Part shown: in pieces, positions 32,567 to 34,594 of the stretch
Position numbering within the stretch: the stretch's first letter is position 1
How the letters are laid out: each line of letters opens with the position of its first letter
Source of the DNA: Chiua virens
Lineage: Eukaryota; Basidiomycota; Agaricomycetes; Boletales; Boletaceae
Direction: 5' to 3'
Length of the DNA stretch: 34,594 bases
NCBI GenBank assembly: GCA_019787685.1
Contig: JAHNUO010000098.1
Span: 1-34,594 of the forward strand
Translations under genes and position numbers: made by a program
The notes under the pieces: model-generated
Database searches by the model: none
What the model was told of the DNA's origin: nothing
What the model saw: only the letters and a program-made list of their open reading frames with translations

Positions 32567-34560
32567 CTAAAGAGGTGGGAGCGGTCGACGACACTGAGGA
32601 CAAATATTCTGTACAAATAGCTCAGCCATCTCCACCACCGACAAATCAAAAACATGACTTACCTTGATGGCAAGCCACTTTTCAAGACACTCCGTGTGCT
32701 GAGACGAGGCACATTAAAAAAGACTACATCAGCAAACAGTCCAATCACGCACGAATAGATGGTGACACGGCGCCAGACTATAATTCTTTCTTCCGCCAAC
32801 TTTCTGAGTAGACCGGCGGCGACATGCTGCAGGGGCTTGGGGTCCTCGGCATGAATCGCTTCCATACAAATGGAACAATCACCCAGCGACTGCTCTGGTG
32901 CCTCGGGATCCGACACAGAGAGTGGTAGTGGTGGGTGATAATTGTAGGTTTCTGTGGTAGCAAACTAGGAGGTGGATGTCACTACACGTTGCTCAAAAGC
33001 TGAGGACGAACGTACACGTTTGGGGAGGAAGAAAGCAGGTCCTAGTCGCTGTTGAAGTAGCACGACAGCCACCTGGAACAGCACAAAGGCACATAGGTAA
33101 TATGCCCATCCTACCAGAACGCACTGTCAGTACAAGAACGGAACGAAAGAAACGCCGACGCACTTCGAGGCCTGACATCCAGCACGTTCTTTGGACACGT
33201 CAAAAAGTCTAGGTCCCGCGGTTAGCTTAACTCCCTTCGAGTTGCAGATGGGAAACTCACAAAGCGCAAAGTAGAGCCTACAAATAGATGTTCCGATGAG
33301 GTATTCTGCGCTCACGCGCTGGGTCGCCCTTGCTTGGCCGAGCGTATGATTTGTGGCAACCAAAACATGGATACATGCAGCCGAGAAAAAGGAGCGTTAG
33401 AGAGGAGAGACGATCACGCGTATGATGATGTGATAAAACAAGAACATTCCAAGCCCTGATGTAATATCAGGGAGTTAGCCATCGAAGCAAGGGAAAGAAA
33501 GCTCAATACAGACAAATACGGGCTGTGGATCAGCGCGAAGGTGACGAATGACGAGCTGAAGAAGGAAGGTCCGGCGGGACGAGGAGATGCCGTGGGTGAG
33601 GGTGATTGAGCGGGGATCAGTAGCTGGTGTAGTGATACTTGGGGCAGGAGATGGCGTATGTCGAGTTTGTTGGGGTTGCCGCATCCTCCGGTGCCTGTAT
33701 TTGATTGATCATAATTACGTGTTGCTAAGCCCACATCAAGTGAGTGGCAGCCAAGTCCCGGACTTCATTCGTGTAACTCACTGCCTCGAGAGGCAAACAA
33801 AACGAAAGCGAGGATGCTGGTGCGACAAGAGACATTGATGACCGCCATTTGTCAGGATGTCAAACGTGATATGCCCCGCAAACGCCACTGAATCAACGAT
33901 AGCTTGGACAAGGAAACCCCACAGCGACAAACGTGTCAGCGCTGCGGGAGTGTGCGCTCTGTCGATTTGGCGGGATAACAAAACCAACATTACGAGGTAG
34001 AAGATGGAAGAAAAACTGGCGTCTGTTACAAGATAAGAGACATAAGACAAGTAAAAAAAAGACTCACAATTGATGATTTTGCGGAAGAACGATTGGGACC
34101 TATACATTGATCGTTTCAATAGATCGAGAAGAATGGCCAAGTTGCTTACCTCAAACCATCTGCATCGTGTAGACGATAAAGTAGTCCACAGTGTTGGCTG
34201 ACGAGCATACCATTCAACCGCATTGGAGGCCTTTCTGTCGTCCACTTTCCGGTTGGCTTCTGAAGCTCATCTTCGAGGTCCTGCATGAGCTCTTCGAAAA
34301 TCGGAGAAGGCTCGATCTGCGCATGAAGAACAAATTCACAATTCGTTTCGGGGTTACCGCCTATAACTAACATTGGGATTTTCTGAGCACACGATACGCG
34401 AAGGTACAAACCTTGTGATTCCTGTTCGACCACACCAGCGTCTATCATCTCTTGCACTTTTTTAATCCGGGAAGCTAGTTCTGGTTTGATAACGCGAGCG
34501 GTTTCATTCCGAACACTTTCCGGAACGATGACGGGGATGTACCGGATGTCAAAGCCACGC
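32567..34560 (-). pseudogene. DSC1: Tul1/Dsc1-type transmembrane RING E3 ligase, 3' part, frame-broken
   Basis: This is the C-terminal two-thirds of the Golgi/ER membrane ubiquitin ligase that drives quality control and, in some fungi, SREBP activation. Ten exons: 34150-34560, 34068-34099, 33782-34022, 33520-33724, 33261-33455, 33164-33208, 33016-33110, 32753-32964, 32663-32698 and 32567-32608. The 5' end is outside the window. Landmarks: QSFFRKIINYASFSSIFYLV, LSRQIDRAHTPAALTR, DSVAFAGHITFDIL, VIMINQIQAPEDAA, FWLPQIIRSAKQGRPSA, SAEYLIGTSICRLYFAL, CPKNVLDVRPRRWAYYL, and the RING CSICMEAI ... YSLAPCHHLFHTECLEKWL ... NICPQCRRPLPPL. The frame is lost near 33845, in the 33.6 kb linker, at the 33520/33455 exon junction, near 33400, 33372 and 33316, and in the RING linker (32785-32820). 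These are either pseudogene lesions or base-calling errors; the RING gap might instead be a 38 base intron. Confidence 0.78.
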
Positions 34561-34594
34561 CTGGCATGACATTAACACAACGACAACAGGGAAA

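Overview
The window looks like nuclear DNA of a basidiomycete fungus, most likely an Agaricomycete. The genes are cut by many 45-80 bp GT-AG introns, several genes are preceded by pyrimidine-rich leaders, the left edge holds a Plavaka/KDZ-type transposase relic, and two degraded F-box/leucine-rich-repeat copies of a style common in mushroom genomes are present. No species can be named from the sequence alone. All exon structures below were assembled by eye from splice signals, reading phase and family motifs.

Layout. 1-2112: the 3' part of a frame-broken Plavaka-type transposase gene, split by a 639 bp solo LTR with perfect 5 bp target-site duplications. 2113-6926: mostly gene-free, with hairpins, one tandem duplication and one cysteine-rich coding relic. 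6927-8084: an intronless Ser/Pro-rich protein of unknown function. 8085-12459: gene-free. 12460-14583: class I cyclic-nucleotide phosphodiesterase (7 exons). 15094-16374 (minus): intronless epoxide hydrolase. 17383-19863: glutamine:fructose-6-phosphate amidotransferase (6 exons). 20391-21524: Yra1/ALY-type mRNA export adaptor (6 exons). 21782-24345: two broken F-box/LRR-like copies. 24544-25455 (minus): a small double-stranded-RNA-binding-domain protein (3 exons). 25515-27891 (minus): an unrecognised run of exon-like ORFs. 28196-30464: MFS transporter (13 exons). 30982-32446: METTL21-type protein methyltransferase (5 exons). 32567-34560 (minus, 5' end outside the window): a Tul1/Dsc1-type RING E3 ligase gene whose frame is broken several times.

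The intact genes are a set of unrelated housekeeping functions: cAMP turnover, chitin-precursor synthesis, mRNA export, transport, protein methylation and Golgi/ER protein quality control. Nothing suggests a biosynthetic cluster or a defence island. The observations most worth following are the nested solo LTR with a cluster of GATA-type motifs, the dsRBD protein that is visible only after splicing, the unexplained minus-strand exon series at 25.5-27.9 kb, and the E3-ligase gene whose frame breaks all but one run in the same direction.
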